Below are positions 44,069 to 56,800 of a stretch of 64,000 nucleotides of DNA, piece after piece. The DNA is taken from the NCBI GenBank assembly GCA_043228905.1, contig JBHGNT010000015.1, positions 11,780,001 to 11,844,000 on the forward strand. Reading direction: 5' to 3'. Below the pieces are notes generated by a model. It worked only from the letters and a program-made list of their open reading frames with translations, was not told the DNA's origin and ran no database searches. The translations under genes and the position numbers were made by a program. Each line of letters opens with the position of its first letter. The first letter of the stretch is position 1. This DNA comes from Azolla caroliniana (lineage: Eukaryota > Polypodiophyta).

Positions 44069-45295
44069 TTACCGCAACTTGTCCAGACCAAGAGGCTTGG
44101 TGAAGATGTCGGCAGTCTGCCGATCCGTCGGAACGTAATGAAGTTCGACTTCACCGGAAAGGACACGCTCACGGACGAAATGGTAGTGCACCTCAATGTG
44201 CTTGGTCCGTGCGTGGAAGACGGGGTTCTTCGCAAGTTGGATGTTGCTAAGGTTGTCGCAGTAGATCGTCGTTGGATCGGACACCTCCTCTCGCAGGTCC
44301 TTAAGTAACCGCTTCAACCATATGGCTTTGCATGTCGCGACAGCCGCTCCTCGGTACTCAGCTTCAGTGCTCGACAGTGCAACTGTCGGCTGCTTCTTAT
44401 TGCTCCACGCGATCGCGGCACTCCCGAGGGAGAACGCGTATCCAGACGTGGATCGGCGATCGGCGGCGTTGCCAGCCCAATCAGCATCGGTGTAGCCGAC
44501 TAACTGCGTGGCTGCACCGGTCCGATATAGCAGTCCCCGGTCCTTAGTGTCGTTGACATACCGAAGTATGCGTTGCGCACACTGAAGGTGCTCCTCGGTA
44601 GGTCGCGCCATCAACTGACTGATCACCCCGACCGGATAACTGAGGTCGGGTCGAGTGATGGTCAAGTATATAAGGCTTCCGACAATTTGTCGGAACCTCG
44701 TCGGGTCGCATACCTTTCCCGTATCGGGACGAAGCTTGACGGTTCTGTCCAGAGGAGTCGAGACGGACTTACAGTCGGCCATCCCGAATTTGAAGAGCAT
44801 ACTCAGCACGTAATGACGTTGGCTGATCAATATGCCTTCGGGGGTACGGATCACTTCGATCCCGAGGAAGTAATGAAGGTCCCCCAGATCCTTCATGTCG
44901 AACGATGCCACAAGCTGGAGCTTCACGCAGTCGATTTCACCTAGGTCGGCGCCGGTGATGACCAAGTCATCAACATATAGTAGAATACTAACCGGTCTGA
45001 GTCGACCTTTCCGGATGAACAGGGAAGAGTCCGATTTTGACGTGACGAAGCCCATCCGACGCAGTTGTTGCGTGATCTTCGCGTTCCAGGCACGCGGGGC
45101 TTGCTTCAGTCCGTAAAGGGACTTCTTCAATCGGCATACTGTCGAGGAGTTCGTTCCGGAGTGAAATCCGGGGGGCTGTACCATGTACACTTGTTCCTCA
45201 AGGTCACCTTGCAGGAACGCATTCTTTACATCCATTTGATGTAGGTGCCACCCCTTGGCCGCGGCTACTGCGAGCAAAACACGAACGGTCGTCAT
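44069..45295 (-). pseudogene. Copia-B RT (C-terminal part) and RNase H
   Basis: A 408-codon open frame holds MDVKNAFLQGDLEEQVYM, SLYGLKQAPRAWN and the catalytic ILLYVDDLVITG, then LGIEVIRTPEG. RNase H follows with YTDADWAGNAADRRSTSGY, LSSTEAEYRGAAVA and a C-terminal HARTKHIEVHYHF. The same frame continues upstream past a TAG near 45341 into the duplicated segment. Confidence 0.9.
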
Positions 45296-46128
45296 TTTCG
45301 CGACCGGCGCAAACGTCTCATCATAGTCGATGCCATGTTTCTACGCGTAGCCCTTTGCCACTAGCCGAGCCTTGTACCGGTTGACCGAGCCATCAGTGTT
45401 GTACTTGACCTTGTACACCCACCTACACCCGATCGGTTTTACCCCTATTGGTGCGTCAACCAGGTCCCAAGTCTCGTTCTCCGCCAATGCGTGCATCTCT
45501 TCCTCCATCGCGGCACGCCAATTCGCGTCTTTAGCCGCTTTTGCGTAGCTCTCTGGCTCACGCACTTCCGCTACACGGGTCATGTATGCATAATGATGCG
45601 CCATGTACTCGTTGTATCCGAACCGCACAATTGGGTTCTTTTGGCGGGTAGATCGGCGTAATCTCACATTAGTCGATGTCGAGGCCTTCTCGGTCGACGC
45701 GGTCTTCATCGTCATTATCGCGACCGGCGCAAACGTCTCATCGTAGTCGATGCCGTGTTTCTGCGCGTAGCCCTTTGCCACTAGCCGAGCCTTGTACCGG
45801 TTGACCGAGCCATCAGTGTTGTACTTGACCTTGTACACCCACCTAAACCCGATCAGTTTTACCCCTATTGGTGCGTCAACCAGGTCCCAAGTCTCGTTCT
45901 CCGCCAATGCGTGCATCTCTTCCTCCATCGCGGCACGCCAATTCGCGTCTTTAGCCGCTTCTGCGTAGCTCTCTGGCTCACGCACTTCCGCTACACGGGT
46001 CATGTACGCATAATGATGCGCCATGTACTCGTTGTATCCGAACCGCACAACTGGGTTCTTTTGGCGGGTAGATCAGCGTAATCTCACATTAGCCGATGTC
46101 GAGGCCTTCTCGGTCGACGCGGTCTTCA
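45289..46128 (-). repeat. 420-bp in-frame tandem duplication in Copia-B RT
   Basis: Two copies of a 420-bp unit (45289-45708 and 45709-46128) encode the RT N-terminus twice ([37 protein letters not shown]). 420 bp is 140 codons, so the frame is kept. The copies differ at only a few bases. The downstream copy has a TAG where the other reads Gln. Confidence 0.93.
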
Positions 46129-46131
46129 TCT

Positions 46132-48192
46132 TTAAAGACCTGTTACCGGTTCCCTCGGAGTCGGACTCGCGTCAGTCTGACTCGTTCCTTTCCGTGCCGG
46201 AATCCGACACCTTCTTCTTCCCTTTCTCTTTGCGTGTAAGCCGTCTCCTCGGCTTCCTGCGCGGGGAATGCACGGTCGAGTTCCACTACTCGCCGGCTCT
46301 TCATCGGACTGGTCATACCGACTCAGTCGTCCAATCGGTCCACTTAACCGGAGTGAAATCGGAATCTCTTCGCGGGTCTCGATTTCGGGCTCATTCGGAG
46401 GCATCTCGGCCTCGCTGACCTCATCGTCAAAACTCGGATTGGAGTCTAGGTTCGTAGTCGGGGGCAGGTACCAGGACGCGGACTCGTCAAACACCACGTC
46501 GCGGTTGACACGCGCTTGTTTGGTGCAAGGGTTATAGCACTTATAACCCTTCTGCTCGTCCGAGTAACCGACCAAGATGCATTTCTCGGCCTTTGCGTCC
46601 AGCTTCCTCCTTTTCTCCTTCGGTATATGCACATACGCAATGCTACCGAACACCCTCAAGTGTCGCAAGTTCGGCTTCGTTCCGAAATATAGCTCGTGCG
46701 CCGACACTTTGTCTCCGATCCGGTTTTGGATGTATACCGCGGTCCTTACCGCCTCGGCCCAATAGAACTTGGGCAAGCTCTTCTCCTCCAGCATCGCCCG
46801 TGCCGCTTCCACAACTAACTGATTCTTTCTCTCGGCCACGCCGTTTTGCTCCGGCGTGTATCTACAACTGAATTCGCGGCGAATTCCCATTTGTTGTAGG
46901 TAACCGTTGAATTGACCGGAAAAGTACTCTTTCCCGCCATCCGACCGCAGGCACTTGATCTTTCATCCCGTTTTCGTTTCCACGAACCCTTTGAGGTCCC
47001 GGAAACAGTCAAAGACTTCGCTCTTCCTCTCAATGAGGTAGATCCACGTGTCCCGCGTGTGGTCGTCGATGAAGGAGACGAAGTATCGGCTCCCGCCAAG
47101 ACTAACGTTTTGTGCCGGCCCCCACACATCCGAGTGTATAAGGTCGAGCTTGTTCCGGCTCCGGTTTCGCTCGTTGGGGAAAGGAAGTCGGTGTTGCTTC
47201 CCGAGCTGGCAGGCTTCAAAAATTTGTGCCTTTCGGCCACTAAACTTGGGCAATCCGAACACTACCTGTTTCGATTGCAGATCTTGAAGCCGCTGGTAGT
47301 TGATGTGGCCTATCCGCTTGTGCCACAAGTCGATGTCCAACTCGGTTTTTCTTCCCTTCGCGAACATTGTGGTGCCGCCGTCAGTGGAGTCGAGGATGAA
47401 CATCCTCCCGTCTCTGCGCCCTTGCGCAATGACACGGCCTTCTTCCTCAATGAAGCACCCGAGGTGTGTAAACCGAACCTCCATCCCTTGGTCGACGATC
47501 TGTCCGACCGAGACCAAGTTTTTCGTGATTGTCCGAACGTGTAGCACGTTCATGAGTTTCCCTTTCTGCTCGACATGGCTAAGGGGAACTTCTCCGACAT
47601 TCGCGATCGGATGCGAAGTGTCGTCTCCAGTTGCGACTACTCCAGGTTGTATCAGTTTTTCGAGGTACGAGAACCACTCCTTATGGCTCGTCATGTGGTT
47701 TGACGCGCCAGAGTCTACGTACCACACCTCGTCCGATCTCGGGGTGGTCTGCTTCATTGAGTTTGCTTCGTGTCTCGTCACAAAGGCAGTCCCTTTTCCG
47801 GCTCTCCCGGAGTCTTCGGCGTAGTACGATCGCTGCCGATTTCCCTCGTCGGTATGTCTGGAGCCGTTCCCGGAACCAGTTCTCTCCGAATCGGCACGCT
47901 TCTTCCAGCACTCACTTTCCTTGTGGCCTTTCTTGCCATAGTACCAGCACTCCGCGATGGACTTCCCTTGCCGGTTCTCATCGCTTCGACTCCCCCTGTT
48001 TCCGGAGGGTCCGGAGTTGCCGTCGGCATCACTTCGGTGCCTTCTTTCTTGATCTCGTCGGCCGCCTCCATTGCATGCCGACTCGCCTCGTCCTCCACGT
48101 CCACGGGGCCTATCTCCCTCCGTGTACAGCATTCTGTTGTCGGTGTGTGTGCTTGTAGACGCACCCGCGTGGTTCTCCTCTACCAGGAGCAT
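46132..48192 (-). pseudogene. Copia-B protease and integrase
   Basis: From 48192 leftward: a knuckle-like CWYYGKKGHKESEC (second Cys changed to Tyr), protease WYVDSGASNHMTS, integrase zinc motif (LWHKRIGHINYQRL, later EACQLGKQHRLPF), catalytic IHSDVWGP, then after a TGA near 46963 TPEQNGVAERKN with the Glu. The segment to 46132 is the integrase C-terminal and linker region, with DVVFDESASWY. Confidence 0.87.
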
Positions 48193-48733
48193 CGACTGTA
48201 AGTCGAAAAAGGACGGCGTATTCTCCCAGGTACACAGCCGTTCGGAACGCTCCGAACTTCGACGCCAAACCTCCGAGACAGATCTGGACCATCTTGCTCT
48301 CCTCGATGTTCACCTCTATGGAGGTGAGGGAGTCGCAGATATCCTTGATCTTCGAGGTATAGTCCGCCACCGACAAGTCGCGTTGTGGTAGGTTGCTCAA
48401 CTCCTTTCGGAGCTGAAGCTTCCTGGTTGTGGTGCTCGCGGCGAAGATCTTCTTCAGATTTTCCCACGCACCCTTCGGCGTCTTTGCATCCCGAACATAG
48501 CTCAATAGTTGTTTGCCCACACACGACGTGAAGCAGTATAATACCCTGCTCGTCGATTGCTCCCACGACGGGAAGTCTCTGTGTGTCGATTCGGGTGCCG
48601 CGTCATTAGCTCCTTCAACATAACTCCAATAGTCGTGCCCGAACAGGTACTGGTGCATCTTGTAGGACCAAGACGCGTAGTTGGTTCTGTCGAGCTTCTC
48701 TGTTGGAAGCGAGCTCGCCATGCCTCTATCCAT
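48193..48733 (-). pseudogene. Copia-B gag
   Basis: The frame starts at ATG 48731-48733 and reads LDRTNYASWSYKMHQYLFG, then AWENLKKIFAASTTTRKLQL, the usual copia gag (UBN2-like) pattern. A one-base frameshift close to 48200 separates it from the knuckle and protease frame. Confidence 0.85.
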
Positions 48734-48794
48734 CGTTCTTCTTGTTCTTCTTCGTCAAGCTGTGTCGGCTGCAAAGAGGTTCTCAACCCTCGCG

Positions 48795-48806
48795 CTCTAA
48801 TACCAT
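48795..48806 (-). other. Primer-binding site of Copia-B (one mismatch)
   Basis: The minus strand reads TGGTATTAGAGC against the consensus TGGTATCAGAGC, directly at the LTR edge. Confidence 0.85.
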
Positions 48807-49188
48807 GTAGAAAGTAATGTGCGGAAGCAAGTATGAAGACCGAACAGAAGGAAGGAAACTCAGGTTCAATGGAGAGCTTGAGCTTACGCAGTATACTCGA
48901 GAGAGACAGAGAGAAACTCAAAAACTATATTCAACAATAATACTCAATCTGTACATAAGACGTGCTCAGTGAGCACTTTTATACAAGTCCTAGAAGGACT
49001 GACCGAAGTACTGACAGTACTTCAATGCTCATCAAGAGCTCCTACACTAACTCCCAAATATATTCCTCACGGAATATCTTTCCTAACGGCCTCCCGGTTT
49101 ATGCACTCGGCCTAACCGATCGGTCCCAACCGATCCGGTCCTCGGCTTCTTCAGCCGATCCGGCCGATGTTGAGCTTGTCTCTCAACA
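48807..49188 (-). repeat. 5' LTR of Copia-B
   Basis: 382 bp with the same ends as the left LTR; it has 13 extra bases around CGGTCCCAACCGAT near 49120-49135. Confidence 0.92.
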
Positions 49189-49869
49189 AAGGCTAAAATA
49201 CAACATGATGGTACCACAGAAGAGGGTGTGAAACAAGCTACCCTCACTTCTTGCGAAAGAACGATGGCCAAGGATAAGGCCGATGACTTGAGTTTGGCGA
49301 ACACCACTTTAAGAGTAGAAGAAGGGTTCAGAATACAAGTATCCGAAACATCGGGTGAAAAAGGGGTAAACATAATTGATGCTTGCATGATCGAGGGAGA
49401 TAAAAAGTGTGAGGCAGACTTGATTGAGGAGGTCGCCACGACAGATGACATCGAATCGGAGGTGGCTAAGGACGAATCAATGTCGGATGACCATATCGAG
49501 ACTTTCCCATCACTAATTCCAGAGACTTTGGCGGTTGCGTTCGAAAAGCAACGTGAGACCGAAGAGACGGAAGATGGCAAAGAGAAAACGAAGGTCGAAG
49601 CTGATGCATACAACAGAGAGATAGCCAAGAAGGTGGCTATGGGTGAAACGACGGAGGATGGTAATACCGAGGATTCTTGCCCACTAATTCTAGAGCCTTT
49701 GGCGGTTGTGTCTGAGAACCAACGTGAGACCAGAGAGACGGGAGGTGGCGACAAGAAAGGTAAAGTCGGAAACCGGTTCAAATGGAAGATAATCCAGACG
49801 AAATTCCGATCTAAACAAAAACCGACCCGGAAGGGGGCCGTCATGAATGGGGTGTTGTCTAAACGATAA
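49189..49869 (+). pseudogene. Element E gag-like ORF, 3' half
   Basis: The frame resumes with AKIQHDGTT after Copia-B. It is open from about 49228 to TAA at 49867. It contains the acidic domain with two units of the 171-bp repeat (LIPETLAVAFEKQRETEETE and LILEPLAVVSENQRETRETG). It ends in a basic stretch, FKWKIIQTKFRSKQKPTRK. Compared with element D it lacks one repeat unit and the Trp-rich tail. Confidence 0.6.
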
Positions 49870-50862
49870 TAAACTCATGTCATTGAGCAATTTTAGCATC
49901 AGAATCTCCAACTATACCATCCCATTGTCCGTTCAAAGTATGAACTAGGTCTAACAAAAAATTTGAAACCAATTCAGCTGGTGATGTCCCTACAATATTG
50001 TAGGGGTTAGCTTAAGTGTTCCAACTTCCAACAAACTCCATGGGGAGGCAATAAACCTCCGTGAAGGTTTGCAGCCTCATATTTGCCCTTTAAAAATGAC
50101 TTATCAACCTACACTAGTGTTTGCTAGCTCATATGCTGTTCTTCAGAAACAACTGTGGCTTAATGAGAATTATTCAAACAAATTTGAACTTGCTCACCGC
50201 AATTACATAAAGTCACTCCAAAAAACTTGAAAGTATAGATAAAAAGCAATTTCACTTCATTCCCCATCAATATTGACAGATGTTTCAAGTGTTGGACATC
50301 ATGACTTTTTTAAAAGGGCACAAGACCAAATGATACAGTGTCATGTTTGGATGCAAGATAAATTGATACAAGGGTATGTTCTAATGAAGGAAATATATAT
50401 ATATATATATATGTATATACAAAATCAGGCACGGAATGTGCTTTCATCCACCGCATTCAAAATACAATGTAGCTACCACATTCACATATATTTAAACATT
50501 CCTAAACAGTCGGGGTTTGTCTGCTGGATTGAGGCCCTCCCCGCCTACACAGTACATGTATAGGGTTTGTTTCATCCTAAATCATTCATATAAGTCACAT
50601 TCTTTGAATCTATTTAGACATTCTTAATAGATGGGTTGTATATCTGAAGAACTTCATGGATGTCGTCACCAGTGCCATCAAATTTGGTTAGGCCAACCCC
50701 TGGTGTTACATATAAGGGCTCGATTTCAGCCTATGCCGCATTCTATCCATCAACAAAAGAGGGCTTACCATGGCCCTTTGAAGCATCATTTGGATCGATA
50801 CTTTAGGTTCTCATCTCTCTATTTACAGAAGAAATTCTGGAGTTTAAGTCTGCCCAAAAAAC
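49870..50862. other. 3' flank of the SEC gene
   Basis: No ORF or transposon is recognised. The part nearest 50862 should include the SEC 3' UTR. An (AT)n microsatellite lies at 50393-50412. No clear AATAAA was found on the minus strand close to the stop. Confidence 0.5.
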
Positions 50863-53800
50863 TCACTGATCAAATGGGAATTCAGAATCATTTTCCAATA
50901 CTTTGAAGGGCTGTGGATGCTTTCCAGTGCAATATAGGTTCCACATCTTGAAATATGCTCTTTCGAGATTTTTCACCTGAATATATACATAAACAAAACA
51001 AAAAATTAAACGGGAGGAAAGGTATTCATACAATTTTTTTCCTGCATACAGAAAAAAACACGTTGAAAAAATGTAAAAGCAAATTGCTCGAGTTAAAAAA
51101 ATAATTTTAATATGATCATTCAAAAGTAAAAACAAATAGGAAAAGAACTGATACTTAACCCATCGTGCAGTATCAAACAACGGGCAAGACATTCGAACCT
51201 CCCGAAGCCTTGTAGTGAGCGACGTCAACATCGATGGATTTGTTGCCAGTAACACTGCTCTTTCTTCATATTCTTTCATACTGATTTAAACCAAGCAATC
51301 AAACCAAATCATATAGGAGATGATACTTTATAACAAAATAACAAACATATCTGTATTTAGTAAAGTACTTTACAACTATCAAAGAGGATACTAATAAACA
51401 AAAACAGATTGTGCACATGTCAAAAGTGTTTTTAAGCATGTGTATGTGTGAAAGTACAACATACCTATATACCACCATTTCGTCGCCGAGTCCAGTGGCC
51501 ATGCAGAGTGAACCGGCGACTCTTGTAGCCATTTTTTCTAAAGGAATTGTGATCATTGGCACTCCCGCCCATAAAACATCAGTCCCCGTCGTGTGTGCAT
51601 TGCACAACGGTCTGAATTTAACACATAGATGTGTACATGTGTTTGAGAAAATTGAATAAAAAGAGAGTGCATTACAACAACATGCATCACAATGAATTGA
51701 GTAATCAAAAAACAGAACTCCATTACGAGAAAAATACATAAATGGAGTATTGACTGATTTTGACTTTCCAAAAACAGATATTGGAATATTCTAGACACCA
51801 TTTCAATGATTCATTTTGGAATCATATAGCACACAGGTTTTGAAAAGCTTACGTATCCAAGAAGAGATCAGCTAAAGAACTTCGACGAATGTGCTCGTTT
51901 TTGATTGCCACATCGGTAAAAATTATCTGCTCAGGATTTACACCTTGTGACAGAGCATCTAAAAGGAACAAAAGACATAAGAAATGCAAAACGTGGAATG
52001 CAAACAAGCACAAAAGAACCAAAAACAAGAAACATTCACAACAACACCATATATTTACATGTTCGTAGCCTGTTTTCACCAGCTGCCGGGAAGCGCAAAA
52101 GCCATAATGCACTATTTGGGACTCTCTTCAATATGTTGCACCTATGCATATACAGATGGAAGAAAGGGACAAATCAAATTCAAATTACAATTTTAAGGAA
52201 GAAAAGACATTTTCTTCTCAAGAGAAAACCACACCATGTCATAAACACTTCTGGATCAATCTTGTATAGCTGATTAAAACACGCAAACAAGAATTTGTCT
52301 TCAGGTAAACCATAGTCTGATCGTTTGGGCTGGCAGCTAGGATCAAGGACATCTAAATTCTTCTGCAATAACAGAAGACATGTTACGTCAATCTCACATT
52401 GAAGACTAAGTTTTTGATAATACTTCAATAAAAAGGTGTACTTCACCTGCTTATAATCATTCACAAAGTAACAATGTGGTAGATGAACAAGCATCTCTGA
52501 ATAGATGTGCGAATAACAACTTGGCGACACAAACTGTATATTTTCAAAAAAGGCAAGGCAGGCAGGGTTAGACACCATCATATACTTGTTTGCACATAGT
52601 GCAATATCAGTTTCATCATATACTTAAATGTGGGCCAACCATGTGTTGAATAAGTTAAAAATGGATGACTACTTTTTACTAGTCTCTTCTTTTATAAAAA
52701 CACAAACAATGAGCATGGCCATTATGTTAAGTTCTTGATTCAATAATTTGTATCAATACACAGAAAATTCAACTAGTCCTCTGGGTTTCAGATTTAGGGT
52801 TCAAGAGCAATGTAAAAAAATACAGGGGAAACTACCTCATCTGTCACCAGATAATGTATGTAGTCAGCTCCAGTAGTCCCAGGAAACCCCATATAAGAAA
52901 CCTGTATTGGAGCTGGCTGCATCGCAAAAATTTCATTCCTTGCACCCTGAATTTAGCCAAAACATGCATTAAGAACAAGACCAAGGAGGAAACATTCTTT
53001 AACAACCAAGTCCAACAATAACAAAAAATTTACCTTCTTAGATTAGGAAAGCCAATTATGAATTCCTGTGAAAACAAACAATACCTTTGTATAGCCATTA
53101 AGGTTGATCAGGATCTGGATCTGATCTTCTGATATAAGCCTCGCAATTGCATCTGACATTGCAGAAGACACATCCTTGAAATGCTCTGCTTCTGATGCTG
53201 TGCGCTGCCGCCATTCACTACCATCATTTGGACTCAGTGCATAGCAGAAAACCTCTACATTCTCTCTATTGTGCATCCCAAACACAGATCCCATAAGGTG
53301 AGACAGAGGATGGTTCCCAAAGTCACTGCTTACATAGCTGCAAAAACATATTCAGAGCATAGGTGAAACAATATTTCAAGTTCACGGAGCATGGAAAATT
53401 ATTTATGATAGCTAAATCTGTAGCACAGAAGCACGATATATTTGAAGTCCCCAGAAAATAGAAATTGATTTATGATCGCAAATCTCCAATACACTATACC
53501 CTATTCTCAATCTTTCTACTCCACCATCGCTTTTCACGCGCACTGGTAAAGGATATGAAAATGTCGGCAAGGTGAACCGTGAAGCAACTAGCGCAGAATG
53601 CTTCGCATATTGCCGACTACAGAAAAAAATTAGTTGCACAATAAGCTAGCTTGACATTCGTAGTAAATCGAATAACATGAGTTAATGCATAAAGAGAATA
53701 ATGAATCAAGAATAATGTTTCACCTTATGTCTAAAGCTAGGATAGGGTCGATTGGATATGCGATTGCGTGAAACGGTTGCACACTAGGAAGATATTGCAT

Positions 53801-56800
53801 CTGACACAATTTTGAAATAGAATGTTTATTGTAACACATTATTATGCTTCCACAGACTCAATAGCACATTATTAAAATCAAAGTATTCCCAAATTGCATA
53901 CTTTGATCTGTTGCTTGATGACATGCTCTATTTCCACAAATTTGTTATCCCGGTCCTCCCAATTGCAGACACACTAAAACAAACCATTCCTCTTCATTAG
54001 AATCTTGTCAACAGAAAACAAAAGATAGAAAAAATGACCACAAATCTGGAAGAAAATCAACAAAAGTCATATTTCCCAAAGGCCATCATTCATGAATATC
54101 ATCATTAAGAGAATACGCAACTCATAATTATCCCAAATGCACATAAGTTCCATGAGAAGAAGGGATGAATTAACCATATAATTGGTCAAGAAAGGTTAAC
54201 TGAAAGCATCTTAACAAGTAGCAAAAACTTACAGCTGTTTGGGGAAATAAAGACAAACTACTAGAGTATTTCAGATCTTTTTCATAAAGCATATTAATCA
54301 GTGAATAGTCAAACCTGTAAAGTGTGAAGCAAGTTACACGTGGCCTCAGGAAAATCCGGCCTTAGCACCAGTGCTTGTTTATAGCTTTTGATGGCTGCTT
54401 CGACATGTCCACTGCAAAAACACAGATTAATCTGAGAGTGCCATATTAAAATGCAGCTCCGTCAGAGATATACAGCAAGGGAGCGAAAGAAAGTGAGAAA
54501 TATTAGATGGCATATAAACCAACCTATCTTTGTACGCTGACGCTAGATTTGCATGACCTTCAGCCATGGTTGGACGTATCGTCACTGCCCGAATATAATC
54601 TTGAATAGCCTCTGCCACTCGGCCTGATTCCTTCAGGGTGTTTCCTCTGTTCACAAGGCCATCGGCTGCAAGAGGATCTATGCGTAAAACCTCATTGTAG
54701 CAAGCTATGGCCTCAGCGTGGTGTCCCTACCATAACACATTCCCCAATGCTTTAACATCTTTCGAGGACATATAAAAGATGCACTAAATAAGTGGGTCTC
54801 CATAAACACTGCAAAACCTGTTGCTTGTATATCGTTGCCAAGTTGTTGTAAGGAGCTGATAAGCCAGTTGTTACTGCAAGCGTAGCTTTATAAAAGTTTG
54901 CTGCTACATTGACCATGTTTCTGGGCAATATAAATGCACAAAGCACTTAAAATCAAGAAAAGAAACAACAGAGATTTCAAAATGACTGTGCTACTGTAGG
55001 ATGGGGATGCACATACGCTTCCATGTAAATGTTCCCAAGGTTTGTTAGTGCCTGTGGATGATTTGCTTGAAGCTGAAGGCATGCCTGTGTTATAATATGA
55101 ATACAGCTAGATGACTTCATCAGATTGCTCTCCATAGAAATTATATCCCTATTATTGACATTCTCACAGTCATTATTAGGCATTTAACCTGATAGCAAAC
55201 AACTGCCTCTTCAACTTTTCCTGCATCCTTCAATGCATTGCCCTGTAATAGACGAATCCAAGTAATGTTTCAATATGATGATAGAGGATTGTACAGTCTT
55301 CTACAACGTTAAGTAGTCACGAGTGATATTACACCAAAAAATGGTACATGAAACTCACAAGATTATTGTATGCCTCCAAGAAGGTTGAATCCAATAAAAT
55401 AGCTTGTTTATAATGTATAATGGCCAGTTCAAGATTGTTCTGCTCATAGTGTACGCTTGCAAGATTACCTGCAATCAGACCGGGCCCAGCAATAGCCCCC
55501 ATCACCCAAACCACCCAAGACTGGTAACACCAGATACTAAAAGTGATAGCCCCTTTTATATAAAACAATTGTTTGCGAAGCATATAACCAGGTATTGGTA
55601 ATCTTTTTATTCAATTCACTACCAAAAAGGCAATGAATTGCAAGCATTCCTTCTCCATGTGTATGTGTGACCATCGAAACCCTAACTAGAATATCAGATA
55701 CACAAGGATCACCTCTAATGACAAAAGCAAACAAGGTGGTCATTCGAAAAAGGTGCTAAGTATTCCTATTATCTATTACTCCAAGCTATATATATATATA
55801 TAATATACCCCACCATCCAAGAAAGCTGCAATGTGTAAAGCAATTATCAAATAAAATAATATAGAGAGAGAGCACACATAGGACGTTTTTTTTATATATT
55901 TATATATATATGTATATATTATTGTATATCGAACCACGAAGTGGTGAGACAGCCACCGGCATTCTCGGAACCTGATGCAATCCTTAGCCAGGACCTATGT
56001 GTGTACAGACAAAAAGTCACACATGCCATGCAAACTCTCAGCACACGTCGTAGAAGCAAAAAATATATATACACTTCACGTATCCAAGGTTAAGAAAATC
56101 TACAACAGAGGAACAAAGAAAAACAAAAACAAAGACAAACAAAAGTTATTTCTTTCAAAACTTACCGTAAGCTATAGCATATTCAGGTCTGATCTGAATT
56201 GCTTTTTGATAGCATAAAATTGCTTCTTGAGGCCTTCCAATTGCCTGAAAACCATAGGTGTTCCACAATGAGGAAATTCATTTCATGTATTTTACAATGA
56301 TTAATGATAAAATATAGAGGTTCCAAAACAAATACAAGTATAACTTCATATTTTTATCAGCCTCTTCACTTCCCATATAATTTGAAAAAATAATTCTCAC
56401 CTTCAAAACATTTCCTTGATTCATATAAGCATCAGCAAAGCTGGGCTTCAAACGAATAGCTTCCTGTCAATAGAAGCAAATTAGATGAGCATTCTATGAC
56501 ATCACATACAACATTTGCTGAATCCAAAGTCACGGAGTCGATACTTCTTTTTTTTTGAACATTCCCATGATGCAACATAGCAAAGCAGGAAAATGTTCAC
56601 AAAAACATTCAATAAGATAAGAGTTTTTATTGAACAATAGAGCCATTACTTTGTAATATGCAAGTGCCTTTTGATAATCCCCGGCTTCCATAAATAAGCC
56701 AGCTATGTTTGACCATGCAATGGCAAATGTTGGCTGAATCCGTATTGCCTCCGCATAACAAACATATGCCTGCCATAGCAAATACACTTCTAAGATGGCA

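Larger units (their letters stand above)
43133..49188 (-). mobile_element. Copia-B: Ty1/copia element in element E
   Basis: LTRs at 43133-43501 and 48807-49188 are flanked by AAGGC (43128-43132 and 49189-49193). Reading the minus strand: primer site, gag, protease, integrase, RT, RNase H, polypurine tract. The LTRs are 369 and 382 bp, differing by a 13-bp indel and several substitutions, so it is older than Copia-A. The RT region has a 420-bp in-frame tandem duplication. Frameshifts and stops make it inactive. Confidence 0.92.
41439..49869 (+). mobile_element. Element E: gag-only LTR family, split by Copia-B
   Basis: The 5' LTR is 41439-42369. A gag-like ORF starts at 42371, is interrupted at 43132 by Copia-B and resumes at 49189, ending at 49869. 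With Copia-B and one AAGGC removed, the frame joins exactly and matches element D. The 3' end and 3' LTR are missing. No RT, integrase or protease was seen in either copy of the family. Confidence 0.72.

Noticed and set aside
43480-44103. 207-codon plus-strand ORF and other plus-strand ORFs across Copia-B
   Set aside because: Shadows of GC-rich minus-strand pol sequence and linker; no domain, and the minus-strand copia reading explains the region.
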